A stretch of DNA of 64,000 nt from Myxococcales bacterium (lineage in GTDB: Bacteria; Myxococcota_A; Polyangia; Haliangiales; Haliangiaceae): NCBI GenBank assembly GCA_947483555.1, contig CANKMW010000003.1, positions 106,123 to 170,122 on the forward strand. The letters are read 5' to 3'. The position numbers and the translations under genes were made by a program. Positions 1-10,278 of the stretch are shown one piece after another; positions within the stretch are counted from its first letter, which is position 1, and each line of letters opens with the position of its first letter. A model generated the notes under the pieces. It saw only the letters and a program-made list of their open reading frames with translations. It did no database searches and was not told the origin of the DNA.

Positions 1-2522
1 GGCGACTGGGAGGCGCGGCTGCTGTCGGTGGTCGAGGAGGCCCGCGAGCACAAGGGCATCCTGTGGTTCGACGACCTGCACCTGTTCGGCCGCTTCGGCG
101 TCACCCGCCAGTCGGAGCGCAGCTTCGCCGACTTCTTTCGCGGCCCGGTGCAGCGCGGCGAGGTGGTGGTGATCGGCACCTCGACCCGCGAGCAGCTGGC
201 CCGGCTCGAGGACGACGCGCCGTCGTTCGCCGGCCTGTTCACGCGCATCGCGGTCGAGCCCACCGCGGCCGCCGAGACCGCGGCGCTGGCGCTGGCCGAG
301 ACCCGTCGGCTCGAGGCCGAGCGACCGATCGAGCTCCATCCGTTCCTGCCCCGCACCGTGATCGAGCTGGCCGGCGCGCTGTTCCCGTGGACCGCGATGC
401 CGGGGGCGGCCATCGACCTGCTGCGCAAGCTGGTGGTGGCGCACGCGCCGGTGGCGGCGGCTGGCAAGGCCGGCGCCGAGCCGACCATGCTCGAGCCCGC
501 CGACGCGGTGGCGCTGGCGGCCCGCGAGACCGGGCTGCCCGAGCACCTGATCCGCCTCGACGCCGCGCTCGATCCGGCCACCGTCGAGGCCCACTTCGCC
601 GCGCGCGTGATCGGCCAGGAGGAGGCCACCGCGTGCGCCGCCGAGCTGGTGGTCAAGATGCGCGCCGGGCTGGTCGACGCGGCGCGGCCGCTCGGCGTCT
701 ACCTGTTCACCGGGCCGACCGGGACCGGCAAGACCGAGCTGGCGACCGCGCTCGCCGAGTACCTGTACGGCGACGCCCGTCGCCTGCTGCGCTTCGACAT
801 GAGCGAGCTGTCGGGCGGCGACGCGGTGGCGCGCCTGATCGGCGACCGCTTCAACCCCGAGGGCCTGCTCACCCAGCGCATCCGCGAACAGCCGTTCGCG
901 ATCGTGTTGCTCGACGAGATCGAGAAGGCGCACCCGTCGGTGCTCGCGCTCCTGCTCCAGCTCTTCGATGAAGGTCGGCTGACCGACGCCGCCGGCGACG
1001 TGGCCAGCTTCCGCCACGCCGCGATCGTCATGACGTCGAACCTGGGCGCGCGCGCGGCGGCGCCGATCGGGTTCGGCGACGGCACCGCGGCGGTGCTGGG
1101 CGAGATCGCCAAGGCGGTGCGCGAGTTCTTCCCGCCCGAGCTGTGGAACCGCATCGATCGCGTGGTCCGGTTCAAGCCGCTGACCCCCGAGGTCGCGGCC
1201 CGCGTCGTCGACAAGGAGCTGGCCAAGCTGCTGGCGCGGCGCGGCTTGCGCGAACGCAACGTCTTCGTCTACGCCGGCCGCCTGCTGCGCGAGCGGGCGG
1301 TGGCGCAGGCCTTCGACCCTCGCTACGGCGCGCGCACGGTCAAGCGCTGGCTCGAGGACCAGGTGGCGTCGGCCCTGGCCGACGCGCTGGCGACGGCGCC
1401 GCCGGCGCGCCTGATGGTGGCCCGGCTGCGCGACGACGCCGGCAACGTCGCGGTCGATCTGGAGACCCTGCCCGAGGCGCGGCCGCTGCCCGGCGAGTTC
1501 CCGCTGGCGGCGTGGCGCGAGCTGTCGGCGGCGGCCCTGGTGCCGCACACCGAGACCATGGCCGCCGCGCTCGACCACGTGCTCGATGGCGACCCGCTGG
1601 CGGCCCAGGAGGACGCGGCGCGGACCAGCGCCCGCGCCGCCGACGTCCGCTACTTCGTCGAGAGCTACCGCGACGAGCTGGGCAAGCTGCGCACGGCGCT
1701 GGCCGGCGAGCGTCGGACCACGCGGCCGTCGCGGCGCAAGCTCGAGGACTCCGATGACGAGCTCACCCACGACCTCGAGGCGTTCGCGCGCGAGACCATC
1801 ACCCAGCCGTGGAGTTACCGCGGCGGCGTCGAACAGGTGCGGCGCTTCGATCGCCGCAGCGTGGCCGGTGCGCAGCACCGCGCGCTCGATCAGGGCGCGG
1901 CGCTGATCGCGCTGGCCCGGGCCCGCCTGTACGTCGATCACGTCGGCGCGCTCGCCGATCCCGATGCCCACGCCATCACGGTCCAGCTGTCGACGGTCGG
2001 GGCGGCGCGCGGCGCGGGCTGGGACGCGATCGGGTTCGCCCTGACCCGGTGGGTCGACGTCGCCGCCAGCTGCGTGCCGGGCGGCGCGATCGTCGACGGC
2101 GTGACCGCCAAGGCGAGCCACGCCCACCTGCTGGTGCGCGAGCTGCTGTCGGGGCCGGCGCTGGCCGCCGAGCACGGCTCGCACGTCTTCCAGTCGCTGT
2201 CGGGAGAGCCCGAGATCGTCCGGGTCGCGATCGCGGCCGGGGCCAGCGAGCCGAAGGCGGCGGCCGCCGTCCACCGCGATGCGCTGACCGCCCACGAGGC
2301 CGCGGTGGCCGCCGACGCGGCGACGGCGCCCAATCCCGAGCCGCTGTTGCCGGTGGTGCGCGCCATCAGCTACACGCCGCCGCGTCGCGTCGGCGAGCCG
2401 GTGATCGCCGAGGTCGAAGACTTCGTCACCGGCTTCGCGGCCCGGGTCACGGCGCCGACCCTGGCCGAGGTCATCCACCACTGCTGGCACGTGCGCTGGA
2501 GCCAGACCGCGGCGGGCCGGCG

Positions 2523-2526
<4 letters not shown>
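1..2526 (+). CDS. Clp/Hsp100-type AAA+ ATPase with an extra C-terminal domain (5' end outside window)
   Basis: The frame is open from base 1, so the N-terminus is missing and 841 residues are visible. This is a two-ring protein-remodelling ATPase. What is left of ring 1 shows a Walker B of form ILWFDD (residues 20-25), with Asp where Glu is usual. Ring 2 has Walker A GPTGTGKT at 238-245, Walker B LLDE at 303-306, a sensor TSNLGA, an arginine-finger region WNRID and a ClpB-like small domain. Residues from about 500 on are not part of ClpA/ClpB: an Arg-rich helical stretch near 580-600 is followed by a domain whose layout faintly recalls the PCRF domain of release factors (inference). The stop overlaps the next ATPase gene by ATGA, so the two are probably made together and work as partners. 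The substrate is unknown. Confidence 0.85.
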
Positions 2527-4796
<2,270 letters not shown>

Positions 4797-4820
4797 CGAA
4801 GTCGTCGACCGCCCAGACGA

Positions 4821-4901
4821 GCCGACGAACACCACGTCGTTCGCGAGTGGTCCGAGGCGTCGCGCGACCGCGATCAGCCACGCTTCACTCTCGTTCGACA
4901 C
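4821..4901 (-). pseudogene. 5' remnant of a nucleotidyltransferase-like gene (about 27 codons)
   Basis: A GTG at 4901 overlaps the 3' end of the upstream regulator gene by 17 bases, the usual way the second gene of such a pair begins. The first 27 codons read like the start of a small nucleotidyltransferase (SNESEAWLIAVARRLGPL, then DVVFVG, where the family continues with a Gly-Gly-Ala loop). Homology then stops and the frame runs antisense into the AAA+ gene. The catalytic part is gone. Loss by deletion against the AAA+ gene is the simplest reading; a mis-assembly is the alternative. Confidence 0.55.
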
Positions 4902-5421
4902 CAAGCACCTTCGGCAGGAGCGATACGGCCAGGTTGCGCTCACGCGCGCGGCCACCTCGGATCGCGTCGATCAACGCCATCGCGTCGTAGAACCTGGAGT
5001 CACGCGCGGAGGCGATCGGCACGCAGCGGTGGAGCGGCTCGAACGATTCCCCGCGTGTAGCGCCGTCGGGTGTCGGCCACACTGGCGGCAGGTCGGTTCC
5101 AGCGGCGATCTTCTTGGCGAGAATCGGCGCAGCGTGCGAGGTCGGCACGCCGCGGGTCGCGCGTCCGCGCGAAGGGACCATCATATACTTGAGGCCATGA
5201 ACCAGCAGCTCGACGAGGGCGGCGCGATGCGGTCGATACCGTGCGCGGCCCTGCTCCGGATCGATGATCAAGAGGCTGGCCGCGGCGGCCTGCCGAACGG
5301 CGCGGAACACCTGTGCGTTGTCCATCCCGAGGTGCTGGACCATCTCGGCGATCGTCCACCGCTCGGTGTCGAGCACCGCCGCCTTCACGGCGACGACCAC
5401 GTCGAGCGGCTTCAGCAGCAT
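4885..5421 (-). CDS. winged-helix transcriptional regulator, probable partner of the deleted nucleotidyltransferase
   Basis: A 178-residue protein. The first 75 or so residues look like a winged helix-turn-helix (TIAEMVQHLGMDNAQVFRAV, then a wing-like LLIIDPEQGRARYRP). The C-terminal part ends in a helix with DAIRGGRARER. Regulators of this build are often paired with a small nucleotidyltransferase in defence or toxin-antitoxin-like loci, and the remnant of such a partner overlaps its 3' end. The protein appears intact but is now an orphan. A perfect inverted repeat starts 4 bases upstream of its ATG, suggesting autorepression. The local sequence is less GC-rich than its surroundings, which fits horizontal origin. 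No ribosome-binding site is evident. Confidence 0.6.
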   Translation of the reverse strand: MLLKPLDVVVAVKAAVLDTERWTIAEMVQHLGMDNAQVFRAVRQAAAASLLIIDPEQGRARYRPHRAALVELLVHGLKYMMVPSRGRATRGVPTSHAAPILAKKIAAGTDLPPVWPTPDGATRGESFEPLHRCVPIASARDSRFYDAMALIDAIRGGRARERNLAVSLLPKVLGVERE

Positions 5422-5424
5422 CCA

Positions 5425-5450
5425 TATTTCATATTTCAGAATATGAAATA
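5425..5450. promoter_or_regulatory. 11-bp perfect inverted repeat, probable operator of the regulator gene
   Basis: TATTTCATATT and its exact reverse complement AATATGAAATA flank a 4-base spacer. The repeat lies just upstream of the minus-strand ATG, where promoter and ribosome-binding site would be, in an AT-rich island. Its position and symmetry suit a dimeric regulator; operator function is inferred. Confidence 0.5.
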
Positions 5451-5473
5451 CAGCAAGACATTAGCTTAGATAG

Positions 5474-5498
5474 TGGAGGCGCCGGGAGTCGAACCCGC
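5474..5498 (-). repeat. tRNA/tmRNA 3'-end fragment, possible attachment-site remnant
   Basis: Read on the minus strand this is a T-arm and acceptor 3' strand: CGGGTTCGACTCCCG followed by GCGCCTCCA. No matching 5' acceptor strand (GGAGGCG) occurs at tRNA or tmRNA distance upstream, so it is not a complete RNA gene. Such 3'-end fragments are typical attL/attR leftovers of integrated elements. It lies between the orphan regulator and the 5'-truncated cytochrome gene, which supports that reading. Confidence 0.5.
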
Positions 5499-5639
5499 TG
5501 CCAACCCCGCGATGGGAATCGGCGCATCGGGCGGCACGGCGACCGACGCCCACCGCGCCCGCTTGCTGCGGTCGCATCTCGACCAGCCGCAGCTTGCCCG
5601 CTGCTCGGCGCCGGCCCGGCCCGCTGCGAGCTGCCGACC

Positions 5640-6956
5640 GGGATCGTCACCGCTCACGCCGCACCCCGCGCGTACGTCAACTGCTGGGGCACGCAGCGAC
5701 TCGCGGTGCTCGATCTGACCAGCGCCAGCGTGAGCTCGGTGGTCGAGTCGGCACCGTTGCCGGCGATGGGCACGCTGCCCGACCAGATCCGCGCCGGCCG
5801 CGCGTTCTTCTTCACCGGCCGCGGACGCTGGTCGGGCAACGGCACCAGCGCGGCCGATGCGACCGAGCACGGCTCGGCGTGGTCGTCGTGCGGCACCTGT
5901 CACCCCGACGGGCTGACCGACAACCTGACCTGGATCTTCGCGGCCGGGCCGCGCCAGAGCACCTCGCTCGACGGTTCGTTCTCGCACGGCATCCCCGGCA
6001 CCGTGAAGCAACGCATCTTCAACTGGACCGCGGTCATCGACGAGCTCCACGACTTCGAAACCAACGCGCGCGGGGTCTCGGGCGGCAAGGGCGCCCTCAC
6101 CACCTCCGCGACGTGTGGGATCCTGGCGGCGGAGACCCGGACGTCGATCACCGGATCGGGGCTGGCCTCGCCGCCGGTGCAGGAGGTCCAGGACACCCAG
6201 GCGATGAACTGCACCACCGACTGGAACCGGGTCACCGACTTCGTGAAGGTGATCCGCCCCCCGCGCGCCCGCCGCTACGGCGACGCCGCGTCGGTGTCCC
6301 GTGGTGCCGCGCTGTTCGGCGGCGCCGGCGGCTGCACGCACTGTCACGGCGGCGCCGGCTGGACGATCTCGAACCGCTTCTACACCCCGATCAGCCTCAA
6401 CAACGGCGCCGGCGGGCTGCCGGCGCAGGCCTTCACGGCGCCGGTCACGTTCCCCCTCAGCCAGTCGTCGCCGAACACGACCCAGATCGCGCTCCAGCAC
6501 CCGAGCGCGGACAGCTTCGTGCCGACCACCATCCCGCCGCTGCAGCTCACGTGCGCGCTGCGCAACGTGGGCACCTTCGGGGTGCCGGGGTCCACCGCCA
6601 CCACCGACGCGCTCGAGGTCCGGTCGACGGCCTTCATCTTCGGCGGCACCATGATGTCGACCCGCGCTCAGGGCCGCGCCGGCTACAACGTGCCGGCGCT
6701 CTACGGCCTGGCGGTGGGCGCGCCGTATCTCCACCACGGCAAGGCGGCGACGCTCGAGGAGCTGTTCACCGACCCGCTGTGGCTGCCTCACACCCAGGCC
6801 GGCAACGTGAACTTCCTCGTCGGCGGCTCGGCGGCCACCGACCGTGCCGACCTGATCAACTTCCTGCTCACGATCGACGCGCTGACCACCGAGATCCCGG
6901 TTCCGGCCGGCTACGCCTCCGGCTGCGCCTGTCCGGGCGGCGGCGGTAGCTGCTGA
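5640..6956 (+). pseudogene. 5'-truncated di-haem cytochrome c / YVTN-type protein
   Basis: The frame contains two CxxCH haem c motifs, CGTCH (bases 5889-5903) and CTHCH (6333-6347), and a C-terminal segment typical of the cytochrome c peroxidase-like family (YNVPALYGLAVGAPYLHHGK). Recognisable sequence starts abruptly near GIVTAHAAPRAYVNCWGTQR, which looks like the last blade of a beta-propeller; related myxobacterial proteins usually carry a longer N-terminal propeller and a signal peptide. There is no credible start or export signal here, and the frame upstream runs through the tRNA-like fragment. The first in-frame ATG inside the conserved part is at 5766. The remnant would be a periplasmic electron-transfer protein if exported; most likely it is a pseudogene. 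The extreme C-terminus is Gly/Cys-rich. Confidence 0.6.
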
Positions 6957-7001
6957 CGAGTGACCGCCCCCACGCCGCGCCATGCGCGCTATGCTTGGAT
7001 C

Positions 7002-7229
7002 ATGCAGGCGCTGAAGGCACGGGTCGAGAACGGGCGGCTGAGGCTCGACGAGCCGACCGATCTCCCCGATGGCAAGGAGGTCGCCGTCGTGGTTGTCGAG
7101 GACGACGGGTTGAGTGACTCCGATCGGGCGCAGTTGCTGAAGATGATCGACGAGAGCTTCGCCGACGACGCTGCTGGCGATGTCGAGAGCTTCTCCAAGG
7201 TCATCGCCGACCTCCGCGCACAGCTGTGA
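7002..7229 (+). CDS. antitoxin of a RelE/ParE-type module
   Basis: A 75-residue protein starting MQALKARVENGRL. The N-terminal half is a small beta-rich segment (RLRLDEPTDLPDGKEVAVVV) like those of short antitoxins that pair with RelE/ParE toxins, and the C-terminus is an amphipathic helix likely to wrap the toxin. The stop overlaps the toxin start by GTGA, the standard antitoxin-first arrangement. I preferred the ATG at 7002 to an upstream GTG at 6960 because the extra residues look non-coding. The pair lies downstream of the cytochrome remnant, in a region with signs of past insertions. Confidence 0.65.
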   Translation: MQALKARVENGRLRLDEPTDLPDGKEVAVVVVEDDGLSDSDRAQLLKMIDESFADDAAGDVESFSKVIADLRAQL

Positions 7230-7519
7230 AATTCGAGATCTCGCGGCGAGCCCAGCGCGAGCTGGAACGCATCAATCGGTGGTGGATCGAGCACCGCGAT
7301 GCCCGCGACCTGTTCGCGCGCGAACTCGGCGAGGCGGAGATCCATCTCCGCACCGCGCCCGAGAGCGAGGTATGGCGAAGGCGTGGCGACCGGCTGATCC
7401 GGCGCTGGCTGCTGCCGAAGACCGGTTATCACCTCTACTACGAGTACGACGCGACCCGCGAGCGGCTGCTGGTGCTAGCCGTCTGGGGTGCGACTCGCGG
7501 ATCGTCGCCAAGGCTCTGA
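7226..7519 (+). CDS. RelE/ParE-family toxin
   Basis: A 97-residue basic protein. The N-terminus FEISRRAQRELERINRWW is the characteristic first strand and helix pair of the ParE/RelE fold. It is followed by a basic strand (RLIRRWLLPKTGYHLYYEY) and a final strand (LLVLAVWGATRG). Members either poison gyrase (ParE) or cleave mRNA on the ribosome (RelE), and sequence by eye cannot separate the two. The GTG start sits inside the antitoxin stop. The module appears intact. Confidence 0.75.
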   Translation: MKFEISRRAQRELERINRWWIEHRDARDLFARELGEAEIHLRTAPESEVWRRRGDRLIRRWLLPKTGYHLYYEYDATRERLLVLAVWGATRGSSPRL

Positions 7520-7591
7520 TCGACGACCCTGACGACCGCACCGCGCGGATGAACTTCCTGCCCACGATCGCACCGTGCCAACGTCAAGCCG

Positions 7592-9049
7592 TCACGCCGC
7601 CACCCCGGCGGCGATCGCACTCGCGCGCAGCGCGAACGCCTCGGCGAGAGCCGGCTCGGTCGCCGGACGCGCATCGGGATCGATCGCACCCAGGCGATCG
7701 AGGTGGGCCTGGACCGCGGCGGCGAGCGCCGGCGGCGCGGCGGCGAGGGTCGCGGCCGGCAGCCGGAAGTCGTCGGGGGTGCGGGCGCCGCCGAGCAGCA
7801 CGTCGCGGGTCCACGGGTGGCGACCGGTGAGCATCTCGTAGAGCACGACCGCCGCTGCCCACAGATCGTCGCCGGGGCGGGGCGGCTCGCCGCGGCGCTG
7901 CTCCGGGCTCATGTACGCGAGCGTGCCCACCGCCTCGGCGGGCCGACGGCTGCGGGCGGCGGTGGCGCCGGTGGCGCCGGTGGCGTCGGGCAGGTGGGCG
8001 ACGCCGAAGTCGCCGAGCATGACCTCGACGCCGGGGGTGTCGGGGTCGCGGCGGAACAGCAGATTGCCCGGCTTGACGTCGCGGTGGATGATGCCGCGGC
8101 GGTGGGCCGCCGACAGCGCGGTCAGGATCTGGCCGTGGCGCTCGAGAGTGCGGCGCAGCGGTCGCGGGCCGCGTTCGCGCAGCAGCTCGCGCAGCGTGCC
8201 GCCGGCGGCGAGCTCGAGCACGATGCGGCGCGCCTTCTCCTCGAGATCGAGCACGGCGACGACGTTGGGATGGCGCAACGAGGCCATCACCCGCGCCTCG
8301 TGAAAGAAGCGGGCCAGCGCCTCCTGCTGCTGGGCCGCCGCCAGGTGGGGGTGGAGCAGCTTGATGGCGACGTCGCGCTCGAGCTCGGCGTCGCGCGCCA
8401 GGTACACCACGCCGGCCGCGCCGCGACCCAGCTCGCGCACCAGGCGGTAGCGGGCGCCGCCGGCGACGCCGACCACGTCGGCGCCGGCGATGGTCTCGCC
8501 GGCGGCCGGCGCGTCGAGGCCGCGCGCCGCGCGCAGCCGCTCGACCCGGGTGCGCACGTTGGGGTAGTCGAGATCGCGGGCCAGCACCGCCTCGTAGTGA
8601 CGGAGCGCCACCACGTCGTCGCCGTGCTTGCGGTGGTGCTCGGCGAGCAGGTAGTGGGCGCGCACCACGTGCGGCGCGCTGGCGGTCAGCGCTTCGAGGT
8701 GGACCAGGCCGCGCTCGAGCTCGCGCCGCTCGTCGAGCCGCTCGACCAGCCGCGCCCGCAAGGTCGCCACCGCGGGCTCGGCCGCGCCAGGATGGGCGAT
8801 CAGCTTCTCCAGCCACTCGGTGGCCAGCCGTTCGTGGCCGCGCTGCCACAGGCTGTCGATGCGGGCCAGGGTGTCGGGCGCCGCCAGCTCGTCGAGCCGC
8901 TGGCCATCACCGGCCGCGACCACGAGCTGTTCGAGCCAGGTGTCGTCCTCGTCGCGCAGCACCACCGGCTCGGGCGCCGGTGCCGGCACCGCGGTGGTTG
9001 GCCGCCGGCGGCGGAACAGGCGAGCGAAGAAGCCGCGATCGTCGCTCAC
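7592..9049 (-). CDS. eukaryotic-type Ser/Thr protein kinase with N-terminal TPR-like region
   Basis: A 485-residue cytoplasmic kinase. Residues 60-175 are helical repeats resembling TPRs. The kinase domain starts near 200: Gly-rich loop ELGRGAAGVVY (206-216), catalytic Lys230 in VAIK, Glu251 in the C-helix, HRDVKPGN from 322, DFG at 347-349, then MSPEQRRGE in the activation and P+1 region. All catalytic residues are present, so it should be active. No transmembrane segment is visible. The GTG start lies one base after the stop of the FHA gene, so the two form an operon; FHA domains bind phosphothreonine, making the neighbour a likely substrate or adaptor. Confidence 0.9.
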   Translation of the reverse strand: MSDDRGFFARLFRRRRPTTAVPAPAPEPVVLRDEDDTWLEQLVVAAGDGQRLDELAAPDTLARIDSLWQRGHERLATEWLEKLIAHPGAAEPAVATLRARLVERLDERRELERGLVHLEALTASAPHVVRAHYLLAEHHRKHGDDVVALRHYEAVLARDLDYPNVRTRVERLRAARGLDAPAAGETIAGADVVGVAGGARYRLVRELGRGAAGVVYLARDAELERDVAIKLLHPHLAAAQQQEALARFFHEARVMASLRHPNVVAVLDLEEKARRIVLELAAGGTLRELLRERGPRPLRRTLERHGQILTALSAAHRRGIIHRDVKPGNLLFRRDPDTPGVEVMLGDFGVAHLPDATGATGATAARSRRPAEAVGTLAYMSPEQRRGEPPRPGDDLWAAAVVLYEMLTGRHPWTRDVLLGGARTPDDFRLPAATLAAAPPALAAAVQAHLDRLGAIDPDARPATEPALAEAFALRASAIAAGVAA

Positions 9050-9050
9050 G

Positions 9051-10241
9051 TCACGCCACCACGTCGATCTCGGTACCGTCGATGACCACGACGTCGCCGG
9101 CCAGCAGCTGGGCGCGGCCGTGGGCGATCACGCCATCGCCGATCCGGAACGTGCCGGCGGCGCGGCCCAGCCACGGCCGCCCGTCGGCGAAGATCAGATC
9201 GCACGCCAGGCCGTGCGGGGTCAGATCGATGCGCTCGCCGGGCCGCGCCGCCACCAGGGTGCGACCGCGATCGATCCCGTTCTGGACCGTCAGCGCCAGC
9301 GTCGGCGGCTCGCCGCCGACCGCGAACTCGATGCGGCAGTCCTCGCCCAGCTCGAGCACGCCATGATCGGCGAGCGGCACCGTGCCGGCGATGGGCAGGC
9401 CGCCGATCAGGGTGCCGTTGCGCGAGCCGGCGTCGCGGACGGCGAAGCGCGGCGACTCGGCGAGCTCGATCTCGGCGTGGCGGCGCGACACCCCGCCAGC
9501 GCGCAGCGGCAGGTCGCACAGCGCGTCGCGGCCGAGGCCGATCAGCGGCCCGGCGCTGGCCACGATCCCGACCCCGCCGCCGCGCGGGCGGAGCTCGACC
9601 TTGCCCGCCGTGATCAGGCGGGCCAGCAGATCGTCGAGCAGGCGGCGACGATCGCGGCTCGGCGCCAGCTCGAGGCAGCGCTCGAGCGCGGCGCGAGCAT
9701 CGTCGCGGCGGCCGAGCCGCAGGTGCAGCTCGTAGTCGGCGAACTCCTCGCGGGCCTGGTGATCGCTGTGGTTGTGCTGTTCGTCCTGCGCCAGCGCCGA
9801 CTCCATCTGCTCGACGAGGCCGCCGCCCGAGTAGGCCTGCGCCGCGCCCTGGAAGTCGGCGAGCTGCTCGAGCGCCTGGCCGGCATCGCGGTGCTCGCCG
9901 CCGGCGAGCAGGAGCGCCGCCGCCTCGCGCACCTTGTCGTGATCGCGCGCCGTGGCCACGCCTTCGGAGGTCGCCTTGGCCAGCAGCGCGCGGCCGAGCG
10001 CCGACGAGGCCAGCTTCTTGAGCGCCGGGTCATCGCCGGCCCAGTGCAGGGCATCGCGCAGGGCGGCGATCTCGGCGACCCGGTCGCCGGCGCGGGCGGC
10101 GCGCGCCAGGTGCATGCGCACCGCGGCCTCGAAGTCGCCGGCCAGCGCGTAGTGCTGGGCCGCGGCCTCGGCATTGCCGGCCGCCTCGGCGGTGCGCGCC
10201 GCGCGGTAATCGGCCGAGAGCCAGCGGCGCAGGATGCTCAT
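9051..10241 (-). CDS. FHA-domain protein with N-terminal helical repeats
   Basis: A 396-residue protein. The first 220 or so residues are Ala-rich helical repeats of TPR type (EAAGNAEAAAQHYALAGDFE). An FHA domain follows at about 235-310, with the family signatures GRDALCDLPL, SRRHAEIEL and SRNGTLIGG; these are the phosphothreonine-binding Arg/Ser and the Asn-Gly loop. A C-terminal beta-rich segment could be a second, degenerate FHA-like fold. The gene is directly upstream of the Ser/Thr kinase with a one-base gap, so it probably acts in the same phosphorylation circuit as a binding partner. The substrate pathway is not visible. Confidence 0.85.
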   Translation of the reverse strand: MSILRRWLSADYRAARTAEAAGNAEAAAQHYALAGDFEAAVRMHLARAARAGDRVAEIAALRDALHWAGDDPALKKLASSALGRALLAKATSEGVATARDHDKVREAAALLLAGGEHRDAGQALEQLADFQGAAQAYSGGGLVEQMESALAQDEQHNHSDHQAREEFADYELHLRLGRRDDARAALERCLELAPSRDRRRLLDDLLARLITAGKVELRPRGGGVGIVASAGPLIGLGRDALCDLPLRAGGVSRRHAEIELAESPRFAVRDAGSRNGTLIGGLPIAGTVPLADHGVLELGEDCRIEFAVGGEPPTLALTVQNGIDRGRTLVAARPGERIDLTPHGLACDLIFADGRPWLGRAAGTFRIGDGVIAHGRAQLLAGDVVVIDGTEIDVVA

Positions 10242-10278
10242 GACGTCGAGATCCGCATGATAGCCCGCGGGCGGCGGC

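Noticed and set aside
5466..5560. Complete tRNA gene on the minus strand
   Set aside because: Only the T-arm and acceptor 3' strand fit; no complementary 5' acceptor strand, D-arm or anticodon arm is found at the right distance.
5465..5860. Complete tmRNA (ssrA)
   Set aside because: The 3' end looks tmRNA-like, but no GGAGGCG-type 5' end or tag reading frame is visible within 400 bases.
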